Below, in pieces: positions 22,160 to 31,494 of a stretch of DNA of 64,000 nucleotides. Source of the stretch: Symsagittifera roscoffensis. Its lineage: Eukaryota; Xenacoelomorpha; Acoela; Convolutidae. A model generated the notes under the pieces. It was not told the DNA's origin and did no database searches. It was given only the letters and a program-made list of their open reading frames with translations. A program made the position numbers and the translations under genes. The DNA is taken from NCBI RefSeq assembly GCF_963678635.1, contig NC_087063.1, forward strand, positions 57,108,759-57,172,758, in the 5' to 3' direction. How positions within the stretch are numbered: position 1 is the first letter of the stretch; every line of letters starts with the position of its first letter.

Positions 22160-25100
22160 TCATCTCGCACTCTTCGCCTTGGAGGTACTGCACCCTGAAG
22201 TGCTGGATACGGCAAACTGTCTCAACAGTTCCTCTTCATCATCGGAGCTAATCACAATCTCCTCCCAAGCCTTCAGCTGTTCGTAGGATCGCATCCATTC
22301 TCTTTGCTCTTGCAACCTCTTTGCTTGGTTAGGTAGTGCCTTCACCCTAGATTCCCGGTTCAAACAAAAGGAGTTGTGCAGGCTCAAGCTCACGTTCTTC
22401 GCCAGGTCCTCCTCTAGTATCGATTCCCTCGCCTTGGTATTGTCTCTAGACATTTTACCCACTCTCTTCCATCCTGTCGTGATTGCATTACGATGGGTTA
22501 ACAGGGGTCTCTTGAATCTCGGCCTGGAACTGTCGATACTCCTTTTGATGTTTTCTCATGTGATCTTTCGTTGTCATGTACAACCAAGACGTCAGCGTCG
22601 CCCGAAACCATGGGAAGTACCTCAAACGGCTCCAGACATGTATGGCGAATACCTTGCACGCAGTCTCAAACAACTCGAGTCTCCTACTGTAGTCTATCGC
22701 GTATATTGACTCAGCCGTTGGCGTCCCCGCTTCCCGATACTTCGTTATATTCTCTTCTATCCATCTCAGAGCCAACATCGTACTCACTACCAAGAGCGTC
22801 ACCTTCTGTCGGTGATCCGGTAGTCCGATCGACCGGATTTCTTCCATATCCCACACCAGGCAAAGGTTCTTGTGATCTGGATACCACACCGTTTGCGCTA
22901 AACAGTGGCATGGGCATTCTCCATGGGTGATCTCAATGCTCCTGAGGTTACGCTCCCCCGAGGCTTCCAAGAGAGGCTCAAGCTCCATCATTTTCTCATG
23001 CATCGTGTCGTTATCTTCCAGGTTTGGAGCACTTCCCACAGGTTTTCCGATCACGTTTTGTCTCTCGTGATCGCTTCTGTTCTCTCTCTCCAACTTCAAA
23101 AGTTCTTCTCCCCAGATTTCACTCAAGTCATCTCTCAATTCTTTTGGTACTGTCCCTCTGATTTTTCTCAACAACTTGTGCGAGTGATGCGATATCCTAG
23201 CCAACCTCACGCACTTGGGCACTGAGAAGGCCTTGTCCACCAGTACTCTCTGGCTGGATGCTTCCACCATCGCCATGTGCAGTGGGTAGTGACTTCCGCA
23301 CAAGTTGGCCATCATTGACCCTATCAGGGATTTTGCGTTCAATGGCAGGCCATAAGCTTCGCTCATGGGAAACCCCATTTCTGCCTCAAGACCAACTTTC
23401 CAGCTCCGGATGTGTTTTTGAGTCACCTGCAACACCCCAGGCCATGATTCTACGCTCAACGCCGTCACCCAATGGTGTTCAGACTCTAGTCTTTCCAATG
23501 ACTGCAAACTACACATTCTCGAGAAGAATCCGAGAGCTGTCGCTATATTCACAGTGGTTCTCGCGTAACACTCCGCTACTATTTGCACTTCACTTCTCTC
23601 CCTTTCTGTGATGTCTTCGAACCAAGTGACCAGGTCTTCTTTTTGAAAGGACAGTATTCTGACGCATGACCGTCCATCGCAGGTGTGCTCTCCGTTTCCA
23701 CACGTCGAATCCAGACAGCTACCCGGCTCCAATTTCTTCGCTGACCCGGGATTGTTCGTCTTTTCGCTTGGCTCTTGCATCTGAGGTGAGATTAGCTTAT
23801 GCAGCACACTCAACTTTGCCAGATCTTCATCTTCCGTTGGTGCTAACCTCACTCGCTCGGTGGTTTCCTCGATCAGACTCGCGTGGGGATGTGGACACCA
23901 GGAGGGTCTTAGTAGCTTCCATACCACTCCCAAGTTCGTGGTTAACAAGCCATTTCCATCGCCCATGTTCACTTCAACTCTCTTGTTTGAGCGCGGTATG
24001 CTTACCACCTCTGGTGCTTTCTCAAGAATCAGGCCCAAGCTCGGCCCCTCTTTTTCCACCGCGTCTATTTCCATTATTCTTTCTGTCCAAAACTTTAGTA
24101 GCTCCGCTACCTCATGGTTTCTGTGGGCGCCTCCAGTTTCCGAGTCTAAGAAGGGGTTGTAGGCTATTCCCATCACTCCTGACACGTATTGGTATTCCCC
24201 CTTCTCGCTGGGTCTCGAGTACTGCTCTGACGAGGCCAGGTTACGGTGAACATCATGTTCTTCTTCGAACTTCTTATTATAAAATCTCCGCACCTCGTCT
24301 AGCTTTCTGTGGTTCTCTAGGGATTGTCTTGAACTATCTTCCTTTTCTATTCCTGTACTCTGATACACGTTCAAGACGATCGTTGAGACTCTTTTTTCCA
24401 TGGTTTTACTTACGCTTGCTCTCTGTTGGCATGCCAGGATGGTGCTATCAGACATCATCGACATTATCCATCTCAAGAAACACGTGGCATCCTTTCTTCT
24501 AGCCAGGCTCAAGCCTGAATTGTCCCTGGCTACGTGTTGCATCAGTGCCTGATACACATCTAGCTTCTTGCTTCCCAACTTCAGCCTGTCATACGAGGTC
24601 AGTGTTTCCAACTCTATCCCCACCAGACTCCAGGTGAACATTAATTGTCCTGCATTTCTAACGAAGGGATTCGCCATTAATGGTGGTGCTGATGAGGGTG
24701 TCCTCATTGCTTCTTCAAAATGATCCTTCAACAAACTCTGCCAGGACCTCTTCAGATGATTTGCCATTTCTATTTTATTAACCTCGGCCTTTTGCTGGGT
24801 GGCCCAATTGCGTCGCTTGCGAGCTACTCCACTGTCCAACTTCTTCCAGCAGTCCTCCATTTCTTTCAATGTTTCAAGGGCCACCCACCACGTCCGGGAA
24901 GTGTTCCTCGTCTTGTTCTTCTCGAATGGATCACTCGTCACTTGCTTGCCCATGTCCTGATGTGCCTTCGAGATCCATTCTTTGCCGATATCCACTTCCC
25001 ATGTCTCTCCGTTCGTTGAACCTCTCTTTACGTTTATCTTCTGAGGCTTGAAGTCTTCTTCCGATGTCGAACTGGTGGAAGTCTCTATTTCCCTTTCTAC

Positions 25101-25322
25101 TTCAAGTGGTCTTCTGAGCTCTGAGCTGTTCTTGTATGCAGCCGTCTTGCATCGAGCCAAAACCATGGGCGCCGTCTCTCTCAAGTTTCCTTCCGAAACA
25201 GCATCCACTGAAGGACTACCCAATCCTTCTACTTCTCTCTTCCTCTTGCGAGTCTTCACATTTCTGCTTGAGGGTGTTGGAGCTATCATCACTGATTCGA
25301 CCTCTCTATCCAATCCTTCCAA
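22160..25322 (-). CDS. Last late protein of element A, unknown function (about 1,050 residues, one frameshift)
   Basis: This is the second large product of the late region. The main open frame is 25322-22488; the C-terminal ~100 residues continue in another frame at 22462-22160. The homologous tail in element B (LTHRNAVTTAVKRV, NVSLCLHNSFF) is matched across the break (LTHRNAITTGWKRV, NVSLSLHNSFC), so one indel near 22515 splits it. The first ATG overlaps the stop of the preceding gene as TGATG. A basic stretch near residue 25 (KTRKRKRE) looks like a nuclear signal. The middle has Cys/His-rich parts (SWCPHPHA, CLDSTCGNGEHTCDG, CPCHCLAQ). The rest looks helical. No known family is recognised. 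Element B keeps a broken homologue over the whole length. Confidence 0.75.
25264..25275 (-). promoter_or_regulatory. UGAUG stop/start overlap between the two late genes
   Basis: The stop of the large late protein and the first ATG of the last late protein overlap as TGATG (minus strand, CAGTGATGATAG; TGATG at about 25285-25289). Such pentamers support termination-reinitiation in several viral and retroelement RNAs. Coordinates are to within about 20 bases. Confidence 0.5.
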
Positions 25323-28300
25323 CTCTTACCTCCCCCTGCTCGAGCCTTAAGGATATTAGTACTTTTAATTATATTACTAGTCCCAACCTTATCCCTTTTT
25401 ATATCATCAACTCTTTTATCTACAGTTTTTTGTTTCAGAGTATAGCTGTCCTCACATTTTTCTTCTGTAGTCTTCGATCGTGAATTCCTCAGCTCTACCA
25501 GCTTGCTCAGCAGCTCTTTTCTCGCCTTCTCATCCAGGCCCGTTCCTATCAGAAGCGGTTCTCCAAATCTTACGACTGTGTCCCACAGTTCCTCCTTGAA
25601 TTTGTCCAGCGTCGTCTCGCTGCCCACTTCTTGATTGAATTCTTCCAAGAACTCCTGCCAAGCATCGTCCTTCAGGGATCCCAGGAAAATGTCCCTGTTC
25701 CCTTCGAACGTGTTCTTTTCCCTTTCCTCCGAGCTCAAGAGTAACATCCCCATATTGAAAGTCTCACCTGTTAATGGCAATTCCAGGTTCTTCCGGGGGG
25801 ACGGATTCAGAGGTGGGGTGGCAGTATCTGCCCAATTCTCCTCGCTCAAGTCTTTCAACAGCTCTTGAGTGGTGAGCTCCTCCCCTGATGGCCCTGGCTC
25901 AGGCGTATTCCCCACTTCCATGTCTTCACCGGCTTCACTGAGAGTTTCATCCATACTCTCTTCTTCTGACTCATGTCTCCTTCTCTCGAGAATTTTCTTA
26001 AATCGGTCCTCGACGGGTCCACTCCTCTTGTCTCCAGGCGTGTCCACTGACAGTGGTGATGGTGTCGTAGGGTCCAATTTCTTGTACTCCGTCAGGGCTA
26101 CGTGCAGTTGACCTGCTGCATCTAGTTCTTTTCCCTCCTGTCTCACTTCCACCTGTTCTAAGCCATAGGGTGCCCTGTATTTTCTCGTTGCAAATTTCAT
26201 GTCGTCCACCAATGCGACGTGCCCCTCCATCACGATCATCCTGCCATCATCCCATATGGGTAGCATGTTCTCAAGTCCCTCTTGCTCAAGAGCTCTCAAG
26301 ACCTTTCGCACCTCATATCCGGGGGGTTGCGAACCTCTCCTCTTTTTCGCTTGCGTCGTCCACGAACTTACCTTCGCCTCGCTAGTATGGAAGTAGACCG
26401 CCGCCGTGTAGCCGATGAACAGGGGGTCCCAGCCATCAGTGAAATCCTTCTGCATTTCCTCCGTCGTCATCCTCGCCATTATGGAGGGAACTACCAAGGG
26501 ACTGTTCATTCCTAAGGTCATCCTCCTGACTATTGGGAACTCAGGCATGGTGGCTGGGAGGATTTCTTTCTCCATTATGGTCTCCAGCTCCCTCTTCACC
26601 AGTGCAAAGCACTCCTTCCAGGCAAGAATTCTCAAGATCCCTCGTCCGTCTGCCGTCAATGGGTTCAAGTTCCAGAACTTGGGATACATTTCGATGGGAC
26701 CCTCTCGCTTGCCTCCCATTCTACATTGCATTTGCCCCCTGAAGTTGTACACTATTAGCTCGGCATCTTTCACCTTTCCAAAGAGTACCGTGTTGCTCAT
26801 TCGCGCTCTGAGCACCTCCTGCTGACACCAATTTAACGCCGTCCCATCCAGTATACTGATAAGACTCAAGTGCGTTACAGAGTGACGATACGTTGTCACC
26901 AGGGGATCTGGGAACGCGTACGTCACCGCTGGACCATAAATGCAGGTCACCACCTCCTTTAGGCCCCGGATTATCCCCATTGGGTCCGACCTCATTGCCA
27001 GGCATAGGTCCGTCAGCAGAGGCATCCCTCTATTCGTCTTCTTCCATTCTTCTCTCGAGGTTGGATTCTCATCTTCACCCGTCATGTGCCGATTCTGCAT
27101 CATGAGGTATTGCACTAACAACGTCTTCAACCCTGCGGCACACTTGTAGGAGCTGGTTTCAATGCTCGAGTGGACTCTCCCCATAGACAGAGGCTCTCCA
27201 TATTCCATTAATCGATGAAACGACACCAATTCCCCATGGGTCAAGAGTAATAGTGCCAGGTACCCATCAACTCGAAGTGTCTCCACTCCTCGACTAAACA
27301 TGTATGCTGGGCCCATGTTGAACAAGTATCTGGGGTAAACCAAATACAAAGCCAAGAGCAGGCTGATGGGCATGCCCAGTATCTCCTGCACGAAGGCTCC
27401 AAAGATAGTCGCCGTGGTGCCGAACATTCCTGCCATGAATTCCTTCTCCCAGCAAGGACTCAAGATTTTGAGAATCTCATAATCCCTCCTAGTCCTCAAT
27501 TCACCCTTGGCGTGCTCTCTCCAGAACCCTCCAATCGTCACTTCATTGGCGGCCGAGACAAATCTAGCCACCGTCATGTCTCTTGTTTCGGCCAGCTCCA
27601 GTTGTTTCTCCAGAAAACTCCAGACTTGTTTCACGAGGGGTGGTGCTTCCTCCCTCGTCTTGTTCGTGGCGTTCTCCAGCCTTGGTGTCAAAAATGGCCA
27701 CCAGCCATTTTCTTGAGTCAATCGATATTTCATCGATTCTAATTGCTTCTCCGTCTCGGCCACATTTCTTCTCTCGTTACTGGGACCTCTAGACTTGCTG
27801 GTGGAGTTTGTGATCTTCACATCCATACTCCGAAACCACAAACTGGCCGTCAATTGGCTTATCGCCGGGTGATCGTCTCTGATGACTGGGCTGAACTTGA
27901 GTTGCCTGGCAAAGTTCGATATCTCTAGCAAGAGCACCTCATCTAATACGATCAGGATGTCGGCTAGTCCATAAAAGCCCCTCAGTGCATGAGATATGTC
28001 CGCCCATGCCGCCGCCAATTCTGACTTGCGAAGCCTCAGGTTCGATGGCTCCAACTCCCGATTGGGGGCTGCCATTAGAATCCGCCATTCATTCCCTTCT
28101 GCTATCAGGATCAAGACCGCGTACACGAATTGTAGGGCGGGTGGCATATTCGCGTATCCAGGGGATGTGGTAAACACCACCTTCGTCTTGGACCCGAATC
28201 TCGAGACAACATTCTCTTGCACTTCATTCATCGCCGCAAACAACGCCTGAATGGCTTCCCATATCTTCCTCGATGGCGGATTTTCATCGCCCTTCAGTTG

Positions 28301-29449
28301 CTCAAGAAGTCCCACCGCGTGCAGGTGATCATTCATTCCTGCAAACAATAGCACCTCAGGTTCACAGGGCATCTCCGACTTTATTGCCACCACCAGAGTT
28401 AACATCTGATTTATTTCAGCTCCTGGCAAAGAGTATATCAGAGTCTCCGGCCAGAACAACTTGGGAGACGTTCCTTCGAAGTCCGACCCCGCCACAATGA
28501 TTACTCTCGCAGCAGCTGGATCTGCTCTATCATAAACTGCCAGGATTTTGGCCAGCTGGGTGCTGCCACAGGGCTTCCCGTACCTGGGATCTTCCGCCAA
28601 TTTAGAGCCTTCGTAAGCGGCATCCGGCAATTCCATCGACCCTGGATTGAGTAGTTTGTCTACCACTTTCAACTGTGCCGGGGTCGCCAACCTGATCCTG
28701 GCGATGCTCGTTCGGTGCTTGGGGGGTTCTGTTATAAGTCCAGAACTCCCCAGCAGCTTGAGAGGTCGGTAGTTAATGGGTCCCATGATCGCTTTTGTGG
28801 GAATTCCAGTCAGGTCTGTGGTCTCCATCAATTTCGTTCTCGAGAAGTGCGCCTCATGAGCTTTCAACCAGTCCACGCAATGATGTCTATTCAAATCCTC
28901 ATGCGACACTCGTTCAATCCCCAGGGTTTCCGCCAATTCTCGCCTGCATTCCAAACTCTCTAGGTCCAGTTCTTTCACCTTCTCAGGATATCTCAAGCGA
29001 GCGGTCTCTATAGACCTCTTTTCCCGCTTGTTCTCTGCCACTACCACTGAGGATATCGCCGAGCCTGGAGGTGTTGATGACGTCACCTCCTCAGACTCCA
29101 TTGGCGTGGCACTCTGCAATCGGGTCTGGTTGCTCCTCGAACCGTCTCTAGCGTCAACTCTCGTTCCCAAGCGACCAGACAAGGCCCTTGAGGCAAGGAA
29201 TGGTGGGTTCGGAGGTGGTCCTAATGTGAATTGGGCTGTCTCTAGCAGATCCGACTCTAGCGTGTTTATGTGTTCCTGAAAGACGTCGTTCAGCCACTCC
29301 GCTCCCCTTGGCCTAAAGAAATGGATTCCATCATTCGAGGTGTCTTCAGGGAATCCCTTTTTCTCCATGCGCTCCGCTACGTCCAACAGTCTGACAGGAA
29401 GCACACTCTTCCGGTGTATGTCTCGGATCACCTTGTTTAGGTTCCGCAC
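25289..29449 (-). CDS. Large late protein of element A: end of SGNH hydrolase plus unknown helical region
   Basis: This is a 1,386-codon open frame. It has no ATG at its start (first codon GTG) and is in frame with the preceding SGNH segment, separated only by a TAG at about 29458-29456. Residues 1-60 therefore complete an SGNH hydrolase: NKVIRDI, LLDVAER and the catalytic DGIH (D40, H43). Around residues 315-510 a second region has an SGNH-like order (VIIVAGSD, then LLFAGMNDHLH). Hydrophobic helical stretches follow (GMPISLLLALYLVYP), then the region PLLTDLCLAMR-VTCIYGPAVTYAF, then QCRMGGKREG and an acidic C-terminus. The last codons overlap the next gene by 34 nt. Element B has the same gene in pieces. 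Confidence 0.75.
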   Translation of the reverse strand: MRNLNKVIRDIHRKSVLPVRLLDVAERMEKKGFPEDTSNDGIHFFRPRGAEWLNDVFQEHINTLESDLLETAQFTLGPPPNPPFLASRALSGRLGTRVDARDGSRSNQTRLQSATPMESEEVTSSTPPGSAISSVVVAENKREKRSIETARLRYPEKVKELDLESLECRRELAETLGIERVSHEDLNRHHCVDWLKAHEAHFSRTKLMETTDLTGIPTKAIMGPINYRPLKLLGSSGLITEPPKHRTSIARIRLATPAQLKVVDKLLNPGSMELPDAAYEGSKLAEDPRYGKPCGSTQLAKILAVYDRADPAAARVIIVAGSDFEGTSPKLFWPETLIYSLPGAEINQMLTLVVAIKSEMPCEPEVLLFAGMNDHLHAVGLLEQLKGDENPPSRKIWEAIQALFAAMNEVQENVVSRFGSKTKVVFTTSPGYANMPPALQFVYAVLILIAEGNEWRILMAAPNRELEPSNLRLRKSELAAAWADISHALRGFYGLADILIVLDEVLLLEISNFARQLKFSPVIRDDHPAISQLTASLWFRSMDVKITNSTSKSRGPSNERRNVAETEKQLESMKYRLTQENGWWPFLTPRLENATNKTREEAPPLVKQVWSFLEKQLELAETRDMTVARFVSAANEVTIGGFWREHAKGELRTRRDYEILKILSPCWEKEFMAGMFGTTATIFGAFVQEILGMPISLLLALYLVYPRYLFNMGPAYMFSRGVETLRVDGYLALLLLTHGELVSFHRLMEYGEPLSMGRVHSSIETSSYKCAAGLKTLLVQYLMMQNRHMTGEDENPTSREEWKKTNRGMPLLTDLCLAMRSDPMGIIRGLKEVVTCIYGPAVTYAFPDPLVTTYRHSVTHLSLISILDGTALNWCQQEVLRARMSNTVLFGKVKDAELIVYNFRGQMQCRMGGKREGPIEMYPKFWNLNPLTADGRGILRILAWKECFALVKRELETIMEKEILPATMPEFPIVRRMTLGMNSPLVVPSIMARMTTEEMQKDFTDGWDPLFIGYTAAVYFHTSEAKVSSWTTQAKKRRGSQPPGYEVRKVLRALEQEGLENMLPIWDDGRMIVMEGHVALVDDMKFATRKYRAPYGLEQVEVRQEGKELDAAGQLHVALTEYKKLDPTTPSPLSVDTPGDKRSGPVEDRFKKILERRRHESEEESMDETLSEAGEDMEVGNTPEPGPSGEELTTQELLKDLSEENWADTATPPLNPSPRKNLELPLTGETFNMGMLLLSSEEREKNTFEGNRDIFLGSLKDDAWQEFLEEFNQEVGSETTLDKFKEELWDTVVRFGEPLLIGTGLDEKARKELLSKLVELRNSRSKTTEEKCEDSYTLKQKTVDKRVDDIKRDKVGTSNIIKSTNILKARAGGGKSWKDWIERSNQ

Positions 29450-29458
29450 CTTCTCGTT

Positions 29459-30352
29459 CTACTCCAAGGCGTGCTGATCAAACATCATGTTGTAGGGGAC
29501 CGTGCATACCGTCAGCAGGACGGGGTCCATCTGGATTCTCAGCTCCTCAAGAAGGCAGCTCATCTTGTCGTACAGCCTCGTTATTTTCCTCGCTTCTCCC
29601 CTTGACACATCGTTGGTCCCGATCATCAGGGTCACCGTATATACTTTAGTCATCCCTAGCATGTCCAGGGTTGCCAACATCTGTGGCGTGGCAGCTCCAG
29701 CGAAACTCAAGATTCCTGTCTGCCAATGCGACTGGATCCGGGTCAACACCCGCACCAGGCTGTCCCCTATGATTAGGTGAACTGCACCCTCTGGCACACG
29801 AGGTGGCGCGAGATACTCCACCCAGGCTGCATCATGGAAGCAGTCCCTCCTGGCTCCCTGTTCCGCACTCCAATCCAGTCGATTGTGCCTGTGGTACCTC
29901 CCCTCTGTATTTTTCTTGTAACTCGAGATCACGACGTTCCTGACCGGCTGTTCCCTCCAAGTTGGGGGAAGCTCCGGTCTTGCCGATCTTTCACGGTTTT
30001 TCTGCTGTAATTTCTCGCCTAGCTCTTTCAGGCGCGATGAGCCGCCACTCGCCTGACTGTCGCTCGAGGTCGAGGTTGGGGTATATCCCGGCAGCACCAC
30101 ATCCATTAGTGGACGTACAGGTTGTGTCTCTAGGCTACGCAAGGAAGGCGTTGCGTCATTCGGTATCCAGACTTCCAACCCTTCACTCATGTGTTCTCTG
30201 GCCTCGCGGTCAAGGTTGAACCGTCCTCTTGCTCTGGGAGCTTCATCCACCTCCACGCGCGACTCTGGCCTCGAGCTGGTCACTACTCGCTCCTTTGGCC
30301 TGGCTCCCTTCTGTGCGTCAAGCTCACGTTGTCGCTGTTCTATTCTCTCCAA
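29459..30352 (-). CDS. SGNH/GDSL hydrolase segment of the late polyprotein, element A
   Basis: This is a predicted esterase/lipase-fold domain that would hydrolyse ester bonds; the substrate is unknown. Residues 1-180 are charged and proline/serine-rich. Block I is IIGDSLV (Ser198), block II is FAGAAT (Gly219), block III is IGTNDVSR (Asn247), followed by PVLLTVCTVP. Block V (DGIH) lies beyond an in-frame TAG, in the next open frame. The listed start is TTG: the frame is open back to about 30418 and continues the coiled coil of the upstream gene in another frame, so the two are probably one protein split by a one-base loss in a G run (30386-30389). Element B has the same blocks (VIGDSLV, LGTNDVSR) with no stop at the TAG position. 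Confidence 0.8.
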   Translation of the reverse strand: MERIEQRQRELDAQKGARPKERVVTSSRPESRVEVDEAPRARGRFNLDREAREHMSEGLEVWIPNDATPSLRSLETQPVRPLMDVVLPGYTPTSTSSDSQASGGSSRLKELGEKLQQKNRERSARPELPPTWREQPVRNVVISSYKKNTEGRYHRHNRLDWSAEQGARRDCFHDAAWVEYLAPPRVPEGAVHLIIGDSLVRVLTRIQSHWQTGILSFAGAATPQMLATLDMLGMTKVYTVTLMIGTNDVSRGEARKITRLYDKMSCLLEELRIQMDPVLLTVCTVPYNMMFDQHALE

Positions 30353-30360
30353 CTCCGACT

Positions 30361-31008
30361 TCAGTTGATCACGATTCGCGGCGCTCCCCGCACCCTTAGT
30401 TCCTGCTGATGTTCAACTTTTAGCATCTCAAGTAACCTCAGAGTCTGATCTCGCTCGTTGACTGCCTGGTCTCTCTCCAGCTGAATCTTCTCCCGATCCA
30501 GCTTCGCCTGATCCCGATCGAGGTTCGCCTTATTCCTTTCCTTCTGCGCCTTCTCGAGCTCTTTCTTTAGAACACCCAGATCCGGATATGCCTCGGTCGT
30601 CTGTTGCGCTCGCGTCATCGACGGCATTCTACTCGAGCCCTGGCTTGTAGATCTTGCTGTTGGCCTAGTCGGTAGTGGGAAATCCCCTGCGCCATATTCA
30701 GTGTTGTTACTCAGGCCAGGATTCCTTGCCAAGTCAAAGCCTCTTACTCCTCCATCCACGTTCCAAGACAACCATCTGGTCTGTTCTTGGTTTGATATAC
30801 CCTCGGTGGTGTACCCGATCATCAAGACAGCCTCCGTTGCAGACTCCCTGCACTCACCCTGGTCTTCCAACTGGAGGATGGCATTCAGCATTACTGCCAT
30901 TCTCTCGTCTATCTGGGTATAGTCCAGGTCCCTCAGGCGTCTGTACAGCTCATCAAGAGTGGGCTTCTTCAGGGCCGCGGGCATGGAATTCCAGAATCGG
31001 TCTGCCAT
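30361..31008 (-). CDS. First late protein segment of element A: globular N-terminus and coiled coil
   Basis: This is a 215-codon frame with a true ATG at 31008, the first gene after the gap that follows pol. Residues 1-75 (LDELYRRLRDLDYTQ, AVMLNAILQLE, TEAVLMIGY) match the start of the late region of element B. Residues 125-205 form a strong charged coiled coil with repeated RDQ (LDRDQAKLDRE, LERDQAVNERDQ). The frame closes at TGA, but the coiled coil continues in the frame of the SGNH segment (RDQLKSELERIEQRQREL), so this is most likely the N-terminus of that protein. Candidate 3' splice site at 31220. Confidence 0.72.
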   Translation of the reverse strand: MADRFWNSMPAALKKPTLDELYRRLRDLDYTQIDERMAVMLNAILQLEDQGECRESATEAVLMIGYTTEGISNQEQTRWLSWNVDGGVRGFDLARNPGLSNNTEYGAGDFPLPTRPTARSTSQGSSRMPSMTRAQQTTEAYPDLGVLKKELEKAQKERNKANLDRDQAKLDREKIQLERDQAVNERDQTLRLLEMLKVEHQQELRVRGAPRIVIN

Positions 31009-31494
31009 TCTTCGTGACTTCGGGATGTATATCGGTATGTGTTAACCAGCTCAAGAATTACCTAACCGACTTAAGTATTACCCAACTCAAGAATTCTCTT
31101 GAAATGTTCCCTTGCAAATACTTGCTGTAGGTGCGGATTATCGCGAGTTCAATCAAGATTTCTCTTTCTGTTTCTCGCTTGAGTATAGTTGGATTTTCAA
31201 CTTTGTTTTTCAAACTTGATCTGAAAACAGAAAGCATATTAAAACTTAACATGTCACGTTCCTAACCTAGAGACCCCCCTTCTACCAGTATGGTTAAAAT
31301 CTTATCATTCTCATTTCACTTAAAACAATTCAATTGGAATTTCCTTAAAAGCATGCAGATTCATTTTATGTTTTAGCACCGTTAATTCCTTTTTTTTTTT
31401 TTAAATTTTAATTGTCATGCCAATCACATCTTAAGATCCCTTTACCTGCGCCGCACCCCAGTACCTAACTCAAGACACCTCCCTCACACCCGAC
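31009..31494 (-). other. Gap between pol and the late genes of element A, with candidate splice acceptor
   Basis: This holds 486 bp without a gene. On the minus strand GCTTTCTGTTTTCAG, followed by ATCAAG, lies at about 31235-31221: a pyrimidine tract and AG fitting a 3' splice site. A T/A run lies at 31389-31410. Element B has TTGCTTTTTAG followed by ATC at the matching place (about 52055-52045). Confidence 0.45.

Noticed and set aside
22160-31008. Late region as an envelope gene
   Set aside because: I see no signal peptide, no furin-like site with fusion peptide and no C-terminal membrane anchor. The SGNH domain and the large helical proteins do not fit known env types.
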